A stretch of 64,000 nt of DNA from Dermatemys mawii. Its lineage: Eukaryota; Chordata; Testudines; Dermatemydidae. A program made the translations under genes and the position numbers. Below the pieces are notes generated by a model. It saw nothing but the letters and a program-made list of their open reading frames with translations, was not told the DNA's origin and ran no database searches. The DNA is taken from contig ML677364.1 in NCBI GenBank assembly GCA_007922305.1, positions 20,257,326-20,321,325 on the forward strand, written 5' to 3'. How positions within the stretch are numbered: the first letter of the stretch is position 1; each line of letters opens with the position of its first letter. Positions 57,401 to 64,000 of this stretch are shown here, in pieces.

Positions 57401-60400
57401 TAGAACTATCAAGCATTCAAAACGACTTTTAAATTTAACTGTCATTTTTAGTTCAAAAAAGTGCATTTGGACAAGTAGCACATATCAAAATACCTAAAGT
57501 GGACTTCAGTAGCTCAGTAACAACTTAAAGTGACAGCATCTTTTTGTAATCTTAAAAGTGTGATCTATTCTGAGGGTCACAACATCCAGAATTAATGATG
57601 GATTTATTTTTGCAAACAATCCACAAAATGTTGATAGTAAATTGGACATAACGAATAAAATAGTGAATTCACAGTATTCCCTTTGTACAGCACTGAAACA
57701 GAGATGTGTGAAGAAGCACATCAGAGATTGCAAAAATGATAGTGTGATTCTAGTTTACTATGTAGGGGATTCAGTGCTCTAGATGAGGAACTTCAGTTGT
57801 AAGAGCTGTTATTGAAATGGAAAACTAGTTTCAGAATCTTGTTCAGTTCATTCCATCCCTATTGTAGTATGGTTGGCTTTGGACAAGAAACATCCGCTGA
57901 ATTGCTGAAGTTATGAAGGGATAAAATAAATAGATGGGTTTCTGTGTGCTCAGTTATGCTCATATATTCTCTTATACTTTTATCCTTGCTAAAGTATGGG
58001 GTTTTAAAGAAAGGGATTAAAAGTTTGTAGCTAACTAAGGCCTGGTCTACAGTATGCGATTATTTCGGAATCAGCTGTGTTCTATCAAATTAAAACTAAA
58101 TCCGTCCACACAACCAACTCTGTTTTGTTGAAATAAATGGCTCTTAAATCCGGTTTCTGTATTCCAGCAAGGGGAGTAGCGCAAATTCGACATTGCTGTT
58201 CTGGATTTGAGATACTGTGGACGCAATTCGATGGTATTTGCCTCCGGGAGGTATCCCAGAATGCTCCATTGTGACCGCTCTGGAAAGCACTTTCAACTCA
58301 GATGCACTAGCCAGGCTGTCAGGAAAAGCCCCAGGAACTTTTGAATTTCATTTTCTGCAGTCCCAGAATCGCAAAAGAACTCCTAACGGGAGGTATTGGA
58401 TTTGATGGCAGTATGGGGAGAAAATCTGTGCAGGCAGAACTCCATTCAAAAAACAGGAATGCCAATAGGCAGCAGAGACTGCAGGAACTGTGAGATAGCT
58501 ACCCACAGTGCACCGCTCTGAGAATCGATGCTAGCCTTGGTACTGTGGATGTACTCTGCCGAATTCAGGTGCTTAGTGGGGCTATGCAAGATCGAATATA
58601 TAAAAATCTCTTCTGACAAATCAAATAATTTTGATATAATTTTGTACTGTAGACATACCCTAAACAAACTACTACTGAAACAGTGAATTCAACACAGTAA
58701 AATGTTTTATGTGGAAAAATACATTATGGGAACAAGTAATTGCTATATTATGCTGTTACAGAAGTACTATTCATTTGGTCAGATTTGTAGTCATTATTTC
58801 TATTAGAAAGCTTGTTTATCAGGATTTTACTAACAAAGCTAGCTACTAACCAGTAACTCTGGGGTGGAGCGTGGCAGACAAGGTTTCATTCAGGTTCAGA
58901 TGGCTTTTTTCATTGATTTCAAGAATCACAGACAAAGAGAAGACACGCATATTAAAGGTCATCAAGTTTCCTTCCCCCACAAATCCAGGATTGTTCCCAA
59001 AAGTATTCTTTCTAGTATTTATCTAGTTTAGTTTTATTCCACATCCTATTACAAAGTTTTCCTGATATTCAGCCTACATTTTTCCTTTCTTAATGCAACC
59101 CATTACTTGCAGTTATAACTTGTGTATTTCAGTAAATCATTCCTCTCCCTCACTGGTGTTTAGACCCATGATATATCTGCACACTTATTTCTCCACCTAC
59201 TTGTCACTTGACTTCAATGGAAGCATATTTAGGCCTATACTGAGTGCTTTTGAAAATCCCACCACTTAAGTGAATCATATCCCTGACAATTCTTAATAAC
59301 AACAACTCTCCCAAACCTTCTGACATTTCAAGAAAGGTAAAAACTGCATGTGTGTGCTTTGGGTAAAGATACAAGAGCCCAAATAACATTTCAGTATTTA
59401 TTAGTAATTAAGAAAATGGCCTCATGTCAGATGAAAAACTACTTAGACTAAAATGTTATACCAGGCTAGTCAGTGAACTTTCTTTGAGAAAGCAGGAGAA
59501 TCCAAGATGTTCACTTTCTTCAGAAACTAAATTATCTTAATTGAATAGAGATTATTAAAGTCACATAATTCTCATCTCTTCTGAATGTTACTAGCATCCG
59601 AGATATGGCAGTACTGAGAATAGGCTTATATTAACCATTTTGCCCAATTACAAAAGAATGGACACATTCTCCCCTTTTTTGCACAAATGACTTTCTCTCC
59701 CTCAACATGATAAACTGAAGCGACACTCTTCAACAACATTGTCTAAGTCATGTCCATTTTTGAGGTACAAAATTTATTTATGACATTTCCTAGCAAGTTC
59801 AGAGCATTTGTCAAAACTGCCAAGTTGCCTCTGACACATCCTAATAAAACAAGTATCTAGCCAAAATAAAAATTAACCAGTTCCACACCCTTTCCCTGAA
59901 ATTTATATCCTACAAAAGAATGCACTTTTTTCAAAAAATGGATAAATAAGTAAAAAAACAAATATTGTTCATTTCAATGTAACTTTGAAACAGAAACTTT
60001 GAAGTTGATCCAAATCCTACCACTGAATGTATATTCTCTAGCTGAAAGGTATCTATTTCATATCATTGCAACAGGTAAAAGGTATCGACTTTTATAAGGT
60101 GGGGTGTATGTACCCCCTTAAAGTACATTCCATGCAGGCCTATCGATTACACTGGAACAAAAGACTTTTCTAAGCAACTGAAAAATAATGTTTAATTCTT
60201 TCACCTCTCAAGTTATCTGCATTTCACTGGTCAGAATCACTGGAGGAAAAATTACATTGTGGGGGAAATACCAAACTCAATGAATCTGAGATCTTTAAGA
60301 TCTGTTAAGGTGATGACTCAGACTTCAGCTAGCTGCCAATACACGGAAGAAATGAACCAACTGGGTTCACTTCAAGAAGGCAGAAACAGCAGCTTGACAG

Positions 60401-63400
60401 CCTGAGATATCCTCCACAGACTATGTGGAAAAAGCAATGCTTTTTTTGCCCCTGTCTTCATGAACAAGATCAGCTCTCAGACTACTGCACTGGGCAGCAC
60501 AGCATGGGCAGAAGGTGACCAGCCCTCTGTGGAGAAAGAAGTGGTTCAGGACTATTTAGAAAAGCTAGGCGAGCACAAGTCCATGGGGCCAGATGCACTG
60601 CATATGAGGGTGCTAAAGGAGCTGGCAGATGTGTTTGCAGATCCATGCGTCATTATCTTCGAAAACTCATGGCAGTCAGGGGAGGTCCTGAATGACTGGA
60701 GAAAGGCTAATGTAGTGGCCATCTTTGAAAAACGAGGATCCGGGGAACTCAGGCCAGTCAGCCTCACCTCAGTCCCTGGAAAAATTATGGAGCAGGTCCT
60801 CAAGGAATCAATTCCAAAGCACTTAGGGGAGAGGAAAGTGATCAGAAACAGTCAGCATGGATTCACCAAGGGCAAGTCATGCCTGACTAACCTAATTGCC
60901 TTTATGATGAGATAACTGGCTCTGTGGATGAGGCGAAAGCAGTGAACGTGTTATTCCTTGACTTTAGCAAAGCTTTTGACACAGTCTCTCACAGTATTCT
61001 TGCCAGCAAGTTAAAGAAGTATGGGCTGGATGAATGGACCATAAGGTAGATTGAAAGCTGGCTGGATCATTGGGCTCAACAGGTAGCGATCAATGGCTCC
61101 ATGTCTAGCTGGCAGCCTGTATCAAGCGGAGTCCCCCAAGGGTCGGTCCTGGAGCCGGTTTTGTTCAATATCTTTATCAATGATCTGGAGGATGGTGTGG
61201 ACTGCACTCTCAGCAAGTTTGCAGACGACACTAAACTGGGAGGAGTGGTAGATACACTAGAGGGTAGGGACAGGATACAGAGGGACCTAGACAAATTAGA
61301 GGATTGGGCCAAAAGAAATCTGATGAGGTTCAACAAGGACAAGTGCAGAGTCCTGAACTTAGGATGCAAGAATCCTATGTACTGCTACAGACTAGGGGCC
61401 GAATGGCTAGACAGCAGTTCTGCAGAAAAGGACCTAGGGGTTACAGTGGACAAGGAGCTGGATCTGAGTCAACAGTGTGCCCTTGTTGCCAAGAAGACTA
61501 ACAGCATTTTGGGCTGTATAAGTAGGGGCATTGCGGACAGATCGAGGGACGTGATTGTTCCCCTCTATTTGACATTGATGAGGCCTCATCTCAAGTACTG
61601 TGTCCAGTTTCGGACCCCACATTATAAGAAAGATGTGGAAAAATTGGAAAGAGTCAAGCGGAGGGCAACAAAAATGATTAGGCGTCTGGAGCACATGACT
61701 TTTAAGGAGAGGCTGAGGGAACTGAGATTGTTTAGTCTAGAGAAGAGAAGAATGAGAGGGGATTTGATATCTGCTTTCAGCTACCTGAAAGGGGATTGAT
61801 TCCAAACAGGATGGATCTAGACTGTTCTCAGTGGTAGCAGATAACAGAACAAGGAGTAATGGTCTAAAGTTGCATTGGGGGCAGTTTAAGATGGATATTA
61901 GGAAAAACTTTTTCATGAGGAGGGTGGTGAAGCACGGGAATGGGTTACCTAGGGAGGTGGTGGAATCTCCTTCCCTAGAGGTTTTTAAGGTCAGGCTCAA
62001 CAAAGCCCCGGCTGGGATTACTTAGTTGGAGATTGGTCCTGCTTTGAGCAGGGGGTTGGACTAGGTGACCTCCTGAGGTCCCTTCCAACCCTGATATTCT
62101 ATGATTCTATCTAATGAGTTACTCCAATATTAGTAGTTACTATTTACCCACTGCAAGGCTGTGGGTCTTTAGAACTGTGGCAGCAGACAGGTACAATGTG
62201 CATGAAAAGAGACTATAAGGGGAATATAAAGATACCTTACACAAAAAATTTCTTTCCTAAGTCTTCGGCCAGTATACAAGGAAGACAAGGTGAAAAGAAA
62301 ATAAGCAACCAAAAGAGACTCCAACATAACTAAAGGGAGGACAGTGACAACCTAGTAAAACTAAATTACTCCATTAAAAAACAAAAACAAAAAGAACCCT
62401 TAGCTAGCCTAAAGGTTAATAAATAAAAGAGGTCATTTTCACTCCTCTGTGTGACTGTAGTAAATCATAAATTTAAGTACAGATTCAGATGAAAAAACAA
62501 CATTAAGGTTGAGTAAGATAAAGGGCTTCAAAAAAATTCACCTTCAGCTGACTGCAACAGACTCAATTTGGCAGTTTTTTTTAACTGCTTGCAGGGCACT
62601 GGCTGTGGTGTTATACTTCTGGAGGTTTTGTAGCAAAATAGATTTTGTAGCAAAGTATTATAAATAAAATACAAAGTCAACTACGAAGAACAAAGTTGAC
62701 TGACGCACACTTTGCAGTTCAGTTTAAAATATCTGTTTTATTTGATACCTTGTATGAAATTACTTTTTCGTTATGTTTAATTTATTTCCTCAATTCTATC
62801 CTCAAGCATACTTGCTCAGCAAGCATCTTTAGCTTTGAGACCAAAAGACAAGTGATTACTAACCTTTCTACGTTGACTGGTTTGTCAAATTTAAATAGGA
62901 TATAATCCCCAGCAATTGGTGTAACAGCCCAAAAAAAATCCTCTCCCATATAGGTTTTTTCCAGTGTATGTCCTTGGTAGACTTTTAAAGACGTAGAAAC
63001 TTCTGCGGGTGGATTCACATGAATTTTATGTAATAATGGTTTCAAGAAGTCTTTATCCTAATTGAAAGAAAGAAACATGCTATTAAGCTGGTTAGGCAGT
63101 CTCTTTTCCTTACTGGCTAATTTTGCTGGTACTTAAAAGCAAATAAAGACAAAGGGCAACTAATGTATTATCCATTTTTTCCATTGTACATCTCAGACCC
63201 TGTATTGATGAAGTAAAAGGTTCCAGTATTACAGATAAAAAGTTAGAAATTCAAAATGAAAGATTACATGCAGGAATTGTATAAAAATATACGAGTTGAG
63301 CTAGCTGTTCTTCTATTCTATGGTAGCCAGCTTTAATCAGGCTTAATTTCAATTGGAGTATAATATATTATACTCAAAAATGATAAACGATAGCAAAAAG

Positions 63401-63586
63401 TTATTTTTCTCATCTGATAAAAAAATCAGATATCAATCCTGTCTGATCTGGAAGGAAAGGGAAGTTTTAGCTACTAACCGTGAGTTTCTGGATCTTTCCT
63501 GCTAGGGAGGAGTGCAGGCCAACATGTTGGAAAAGGGAAGGTCTGAAGCGTATTCGTAGATTAGATTTCTGTCTGTCACAATGTTT
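33441..63586 (-). CDS. MGAT4A: MGAT4A, N-acetylglucosaminyltransferase IVa (C-terminal six exons, partial)
   Basis: MGAT4A is the Golgi type II membrane enzyme that adds a beta-1,4-linked GlcNAc to the alpha-1,3-mannose arm of N-glycans, creating a branch. Six exons are present on the minus strand: 63479-63586, 62864-63057, 43870-43948, 38337-38403, 34656-34768 and 33441-33467. They join at GT/AG sites in consistent phases to give 195 codons and a TGA. The N-terminal anchor and most of the catalytic domain lie beyond the right edge. Recognisable blocks are [96 protein letters not shown] and [20 protein letters not shown]. The C-terminal portion corresponds to the lectin-like domain described for GnT-IVa. 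The last residues are IHIKKVTT. Confidence 0.97.
33617..34615. mobile_element. Tigger/mariner-like transposon, second copy
   Basis: This is the inverted relative of 3927-4804. The left end is AAGTAACTCTTCACTTAA and the right end, inverted, is CAGTAACTCCTCGCTTAA, with TA on both sides. It fills about 84% of the last MGAT4A intron. The open frame at 33737-34270 follows from G/C-rich filler, not from transposase. An (AG)n/(TG)n run lies at about 34418-34446. Confidence 0.75.
34656..34768 (-). CDS. MGAT4A: MGAT4A penultimate coding exon
   Basis: It encodes [18 protein letters not shown] and [20 protein letters not shown] between acceptor TTTAAAG and donor GTGAGA. It enters in phase 1 and leaves in phase 0. 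Confidence 0.97.
34864..37183 (-). mobile_element. Fold-back hAT transposon, containing a nested hAT
   Basis: The ends TAGGGCTGTCAAGCGATTAA and, inverted, TAGGGCTGCTGATTAATC are flanked by GCGAATAT (34856-34863) and GTGAATAT (37184-37191), a 7/8 duplication. Both ends carry related arms in inverted orientation, each with the transposase C-terminal sequence ([11 protein letters not shown]... on one strand, and its counterpart on the other). On the minus strand 36525-36316 reads [15 protein letters not shown], a hAT transposase motif. On the plus strand 36583-36799 reads the dimerisation end ([15 protein letters not shown] to LSDWLIKK). Stops are frequent. A younger hAT sits inside at 35620-36313. 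Confidence 0.82.
35620..36313. mobile_element. Non-autonomous hAT nested in the fold-back hAT
   Basis: Terminal repeats CAGAAGTGGGCAAACG and, inverted, CAGGGGTGGGCAAACT are bounded by a perfect 8-bp duplication TTCTAGAA (35612-35619, 36314-36321). The interior is C-rich with degenerate repeats of CCCCCTCC/GACCCCC type at 35690-36030. Confidence 0.92.
37184..37882 (-). other. MGAT4A: MGAT4A intron sequence, nothing recognised
   Basis: AT-rich, no exon or repeat family seen. Confidence 0.5.
37883..38257. mobile_element. Tigger/mariner-like MITE (375 bp)
   Basis: The left end is CACCTCTACCCTGATATAAC and the right end, inverted, is TACCTCTACCCCGATATGAC, with TA on both sides (37881-37882, 38258-38259). 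The interior is G/C-rich filler without transposase. It ends 80 bp from MGAT4A exon 38337-38403. Confidence 0.75.
38337..38403 (-). CDS. MGAT4A: MGAT4A coding exon (third from the end)
   Basis: It encodes [20 protein letters not shown] then RI, from acceptor CTATTTTAG to donor GTAATA. It was located by matching [17 protein letters not shown] of the family. Confidence 0.95.
38404..40572 (-). other. MGAT4A: MGAT4A intron, unannotated part
   Basis: No exon or repeat family was recognised. Confidence 0.5.
40573..40980 (-). mobile_element. Solo LTR of an endogenous retrovirus-like element
   Basis: Read on the minus strand it starts TGTAACAGGGTGCTGG and ends GGGCTCGTTTACA, 408 bp with TG...CA ends. 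It contains a GCATAAAGC TATA-like box and a GGGAATAAAGGG polyadenylation signal in the expected order. Flanks GTAT and GTAC may be a 4-bp duplication with one mismatch. No internal genes are attached. Confidence 0.6.
41054..42185 (-). mobile_element. CR1 LINE, 5'-truncated (copy A)
   Basis: On the minus strand the reverse-transcriptase remnant reads [15 protein letters not shown], then [18 protein letters not shown] and [20 protein letters not shown]. The 3' end, read on the plus strand from 41054, carries the CR1 tail words AGGAGGTCATCTAGTCCAAC. The catalytic FADD is changed to FAED and the frame is broken. Confidence 0.88.
42186..43266 (-). other. MGAT4A: MGAT4A intron, unannotated part
   Basis: No exon or repeat family recognised, apart from a short ancient palindromic motif near 42665-42755 (see findings). 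Confidence 0.5.
43267..43390. mobile_element. hAT MITE of the TAGGGTGACC family, copy 2
   Basis: 124 bp with ends TAGGGTGACCAGATG and, inverted, TAGGGTGACCAGATAG, flanked by CTGAAATC (43259-43266) and CTGACATC (43391-43398), a 7/8 duplication. Confidence 0.9.
43870..43948 (-). CDS. MGAT4A: MGAT4A coding exon (fourth from the end)
   Basis: It encodes [20 protein letters not shown] and EVLPFK from acceptor ATTTATAG to donor GTATGA. The codon split with the preceding exon (AG/A) gives Arg where the human protein has Ser. MITE copies 2 and 3 flank it. Confidence 0.96.
43987..44108. mobile_element. hAT MITE of the TAGGGTGACC family, copy 3
   Basis: 122 bp with ends TACGGTGACCAGATG and, inverted, TAGGGTGATGAGCC, flanked by TTGCACAC (43979-43986) and CTGCACAC (44109-44116), a 7/8 duplication. 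It begins 39 bp upstream of the MGAT4A exon acceptor. Confidence 0.88.
44275..44575 (+). repeat. MIR SINE
   Basis: GATTGGGAGTCAGGAAAATT, CTGGTCAGCTGTGTAACCAT, CCATCTTTCCCATCTGCAAA and a CTATATAATAAATGCTAAAT end follow the MIR consensus. Confidence 0.75.
44858..45052. mobile_element. hAT MITE (195 bp)
   Basis: The ends CAGGGCCAGCTCCAG and, inverted, CAGGGCTAACTGTAG are flanked by ATTAGGCA (44850-44857) and GTTAGGCA (45053-45060), a 7/8 duplication. Confidence 0.85.
45195..45560. repeat. Ancient dispersed repeat, probably LINE-derived
   Basis: CTATGGGCAGGTTATTCCAT, ACCTTCCTCTGAAACAG and GGACCATTGGCTTAATTCAA follow a dispersed turtle repeat whose consensus I recall only in part. The class is uncertain. 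Confidence 0.45.
45965..46601 (+). mobile_element. Penelope-like retroelement, 5' part
   Basis: The plus strand translates with stops to a C-terminal Penelope region (fragments [18 protein letters not shown] and [20 protein letters not shown]). The latter resembles the conserved tail after the GIY-YIG endonuclease. It continues to the GTGATGCTGGGAGTTCCTTT block and is then interrupted. The rest resumes at 47847. Confidence 0.65.
46602..47846 (+). mobile_element. LTR-like insertion splitting the Penelope element
   Basis: This is a 1.25-kb block between two halves of one Penelope sequence. It starts TGTAAGGATAAGGCC and ends near ...ACTAGCA. It has three GATTGGTTAA words (inverted CCAAT boxes) at about 47234, 47270 and 47305, a TATA-like CTACATAAACT (about 47345) and AATAAA at 47565-47570, in U3-R order. 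No gag, pol or env sequence is inside. A clean short duplication is not visible. A hAT fragment lies inside at 46734-46937. Confidence 0.5.
46734..46937. mobile_element. hAT-type fragment inside the LTR-like insertion
   Basis: The left end is CAATGGTTCTCAAACTTTTG and the right end, inverted, is CAGGAGTTCTCACACTGG, typical Charlie-like ends. The target duplication is not readable. Confidence 0.6.
47847..47985 (+). mobile_element. Penelope-like retroelement, 3' part
   Basis: AGACCTCAAGAATAGCTCCA, the TCGGTCCAATAAACGATATT block and GGGACCGACATGGCTAAAAC, then ACACTGCAT, continue the element interrupted at 46601. Confidence 0.7.
47986..49696 (-). other. MGAT4A: MGAT4A intron, unannotated part
   Basis: No exon or repeat family recognised beyond a short ancient motif at about 48650-48735. 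Confidence 0.5.
49697..50290. mobile_element. Fold-back hAT-like element
   Basis: The left part is an imperfect palindrome: TTTTAGTCACAGGTATTTTT with AAAAGTCATCGACAAGTCAT is mirrored by ATGACTTGCACTATATATCC and ATGACTAAA. A G/C-rich body follows to about 50290, where the right end is unclear. Minus-strand frames here have no domain. Confidence 0.5.
50291..51479 (-). other. MGAT4A: MGAT4A intron, unannotated part
   Basis: AT-rich. The only structure is a short palindromic motif at about 51165-51235 (see findings). Confidence 0.5.
51540..52260 (-). mobile_element. DIRS-type retroelement fragment (tyrosine recombinase remnant)
   Basis: On the minus strand overlapping frames read [51 protein letters not shown] and [15 protein letters not shown]. 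These match the tyrosine-recombinase domain of DIRS retrotransposons (the RxxEL region is near the first Arg). A frameshift splits the two frames (51816-52193 and 51769-51963). The catalytic C-terminal HxxR...Y part is not seen. No reverse transcriptase was found nearby. Confidence 0.6.
52440..55035 (-). mobile_element. CR1 LINE 5' half (ORF1 and endonuclease remnant, copy C)
   Basis: On the minus strand 53764-53567 reads [20 protein letters not shown] and the WWNEG...[10 protein letters not shown] region, the start of the CR1 apurinic endonuclease. Upstream (54960-54583) the frame [20 protein letters not shown] leads into [14 protein letters not shown], the CR1 ORF1 region. The end at 52440 is approximate. 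A hAT MITE (54850-54972) interrupts it. Confidence 0.72.
54850..54972. mobile_element. hAT MITE of the TAGGGTGACC family, copy 4 (inverted)
   Basis: The ends CAGGGTGACCAGACAG and, inverted, TAGGGTGACCAGATGTC are flanked by ACCTGCAC (54841-54848, one extra base before the element) and ACCTGCAC (54973-54980). It sits inside the CR1 copy. Confidence 0.85.
55195..55372 (+). repeat. tRNA-derived SINE with CR1-type tail (tortoise polIII/SINE type)
   Basis: GGGATAGCTCAGTGGTTTGA contains a good RNA polymerase III A box (TAGCTCAGTGG, 55203-55213), and AGTTCATTC near 55249 is a B-box relic. The 3' part GATCTCCTGAGGTCCCTTCC with ATTCTATGAT is shared with the CR1 end at 62070-62105, so the SINE probably borrowed CR1 machinery. 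It is not a functional tRNA gene. Confidence 0.8.
55373..58035 (-). other. MGAT4A: MGAT4A intron, unannotated part
   Basis: No exon recognised. A 15-bp perfect hairpin lies at 57098-57134. Confidence 0.5.
57098..57134. repeat. 15-bp perfect inverted repeat
   Basis: Arms TGTGCTTCCAATTTT (57098-57112) and AAAATTGGAAGCACA (57120-57134) surround TATATAT, flanked by TA dinucleotide runs. Confidence 0.85.
58039..58660. mobile_element. PIF/Harbinger-type non-autonomous transposon
   Basis: The ends GGCCTGGTCTACAGTA and, inverted, GGGTATGTCTACAGTA form terminal repeats. TAA flanks both sides (58036-58038, 58661-58663), the Harbinger TWA target duplication. There is no transposase. The reading frames at 58217 and 58446 have no domain. 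Confidence 0.72.
58661..60429 (-). other. MGAT4A: MGAT4A intron, unannotated part
   Basis: No exon or repeat family recognised. Confidence 0.5.
60430..62110 (+). mobile_element. CR1 LINE, 5'-truncated, reverse transcriptase recognisable (copy B)
   Basis: CR1 reverse transcriptase copies the element RNA at a nicked target. The plus strand reads [15 protein letters not shown] in an open frame to 60912, then after a frameshift [15 protein letters not shown] (motif A) with a TAG at about 61048, then [15 protein letters not shown] (motif B) and FADDTKLGG (motif C) in a 232-codon frame to 61799. The conserved [17 protein letters not shown] and [11 protein letters not shown] blocks follow. The 3' end has the CR1 tail with ATTCTATGATTCTAT at 62092-62107. 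It is broken by one frameshift and stops but is the best-preserved CR1 here. Confidence 0.93.
62111..62863 (-). other. MGAT4A: MGAT4A intron, unannotated part
   Basis: No exon or repeat family recognised. Confidence 0.5.
62864..63057 (-). CDS. MGAT4A: MGAT4A coding exon (fifth from the end)
   Basis: It encodes [20 protein letters not shown] to DKPVNVE (64 residues plus two bases) from acceptor TTTCAATTAG to donor GTTAGT. It is almost identical to the mammalian sequence. Confidence 0.98.
63479..63586 (-). CDS. MGAT4A: MGAT4A coding exon (sixth from the end, first in window)
   Basis: It encodes [20 protein letters not shown] and [16 protein letters not shown] (36 residues, phase 0 at both ends) from acceptor TTATTTTAAG to donor GTTAGT. 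Confidence 0.96.
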
Positions 63587-64000
63587 CTTAAAATAAAATC
63601 AAGAAAACCTCACATTAGCAAAGATAATAAAGAAAGATCAGTGAATTTTTATTGAAATTGTTTCATGAACCAAAACAAATTACAAGAAACTGGAACTATA
63701 ACCTTCAATCCTGATTCTATCTTCTTTCATTGCCTAAGAGCACCACTGGGCTATTCATTCTGGTGAAAATGTACTCCTCTCCTCCTCCTGCAAAAAGCTT
63801 GAGTAAATGGGCTCTCTACAAAAGAGCTACATGAGAAATTATCTACCAGTCAGTAGCTGGGTGCAAGACAGCCTGTAACTCCACTAAACTGCTTCTCCAG
63901 TCAAGCAGGTAATTTCTGTACAGCCTCCATATGATGATACAAAACCAATAAGTCTGTCCAGTCTCAGACATAATGTTCTCCTCTTGCCAGTTTTCACCCT
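63587..64000 (-). other. MGAT4A: MGAT4A intron at the window edge
   Basis: No upstream exon was recognised before the window ends, so the gene is partial. Confidence 0.6.

Noticed and set aside
61101..61799. 232-codon frame as a functional reverse transcriptase gene
   Set aside because: It is the C-terminal part of a 5'-truncated CR1 with an upstream frameshift and an in-frame stop.

Overview
The window is vertebrate nuclear DNA and most likely comes from a turtle, probably a cryptodire. Three lines of evidence support this. The genes are split into exons that join in phase. The repeats are those of a non-mammalian amniote: CR1 and L3 LINEs, Penelope-like elements, a DIRS-type tyrosine-recombinase element, many hAT, Harbinger and Tigger/mariner-like fossils, and MIR copies. 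One tRNA-derived SINE at about 55.2 kb ends in a CR1-type tail, the design described for tortoise polIII/SINE families. The species assignment is inference. A run of 10 N at 3440-3449 is an assembly gap.

Three protein-coding genes are recognisable, in an order that matches human 2q11.2. COA5 (minus strand, three coding exons at 6511-16732) is complete and encodes a 75-aa twin-CX9C mitochondrial protein. UNC50 (plus strand, five coding exons at 19565-27354) is complete and encodes 259 aa. COA5 and UNC50 are head to head across a CpG island at about 16.3-17.6 kb, which looks like a bidirectional promoter. MGAT4A (minus strand) runs in from the right edge. Its last six coding exons (33441-63586, 195 codons) and a 3' UTR of about 4.8 kb are present, and the N-terminal part lies beyond the window. 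UNC50 and MGAT4A converge, with their likely polyadenylation signals about 1.1 kb apart.

Layout: 1-6.2 kb is repeat-rich sequence with no gene recognised. 6.2-16.7 kb is COA5, whose 7.2-kb first intron holds a decayed but recognisable BED-finger hAT transposon and an LTR-like stretch. 16.3-17.6 kb is the shared CpG island. 17.1-27.6 kb is UNC50, with Harbinger, MIR, Penelope, hAT and L3 insertions in its introns. 28.7-33.4 kb is the MGAT4A 3' UTR. 33.4-63.6 kb is MGAT4A introns, filled with layered transposons: a Tigger-like element making up most of the last intron, a fold-back hAT with a second hAT inside it, a Tigger-like MITE, a solo LTR, three CR1 copies, a Penelope element split by an LTR-like insert that itself contains a hAT fragment, a DIRS fragment, the turtle SINE and a Harbinger element.

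The three genes share no pathway: cytochrome c oxidase assembly, Golgi/trafficking membrane protein, and N-glycan branching. No new biological system was found. The most useful observations concern transposon structure: a hAT MITE family with four copies and readable 8-bp target duplications, one of them 39 bp from an MGAT4A splice acceptor; nested insertions that can be ordered in time; a 23-bp perfect hairpin in the MGAT4A 3' UTR; and an unexplained exon-like acidic tail just downstream of COA5 exon 2.
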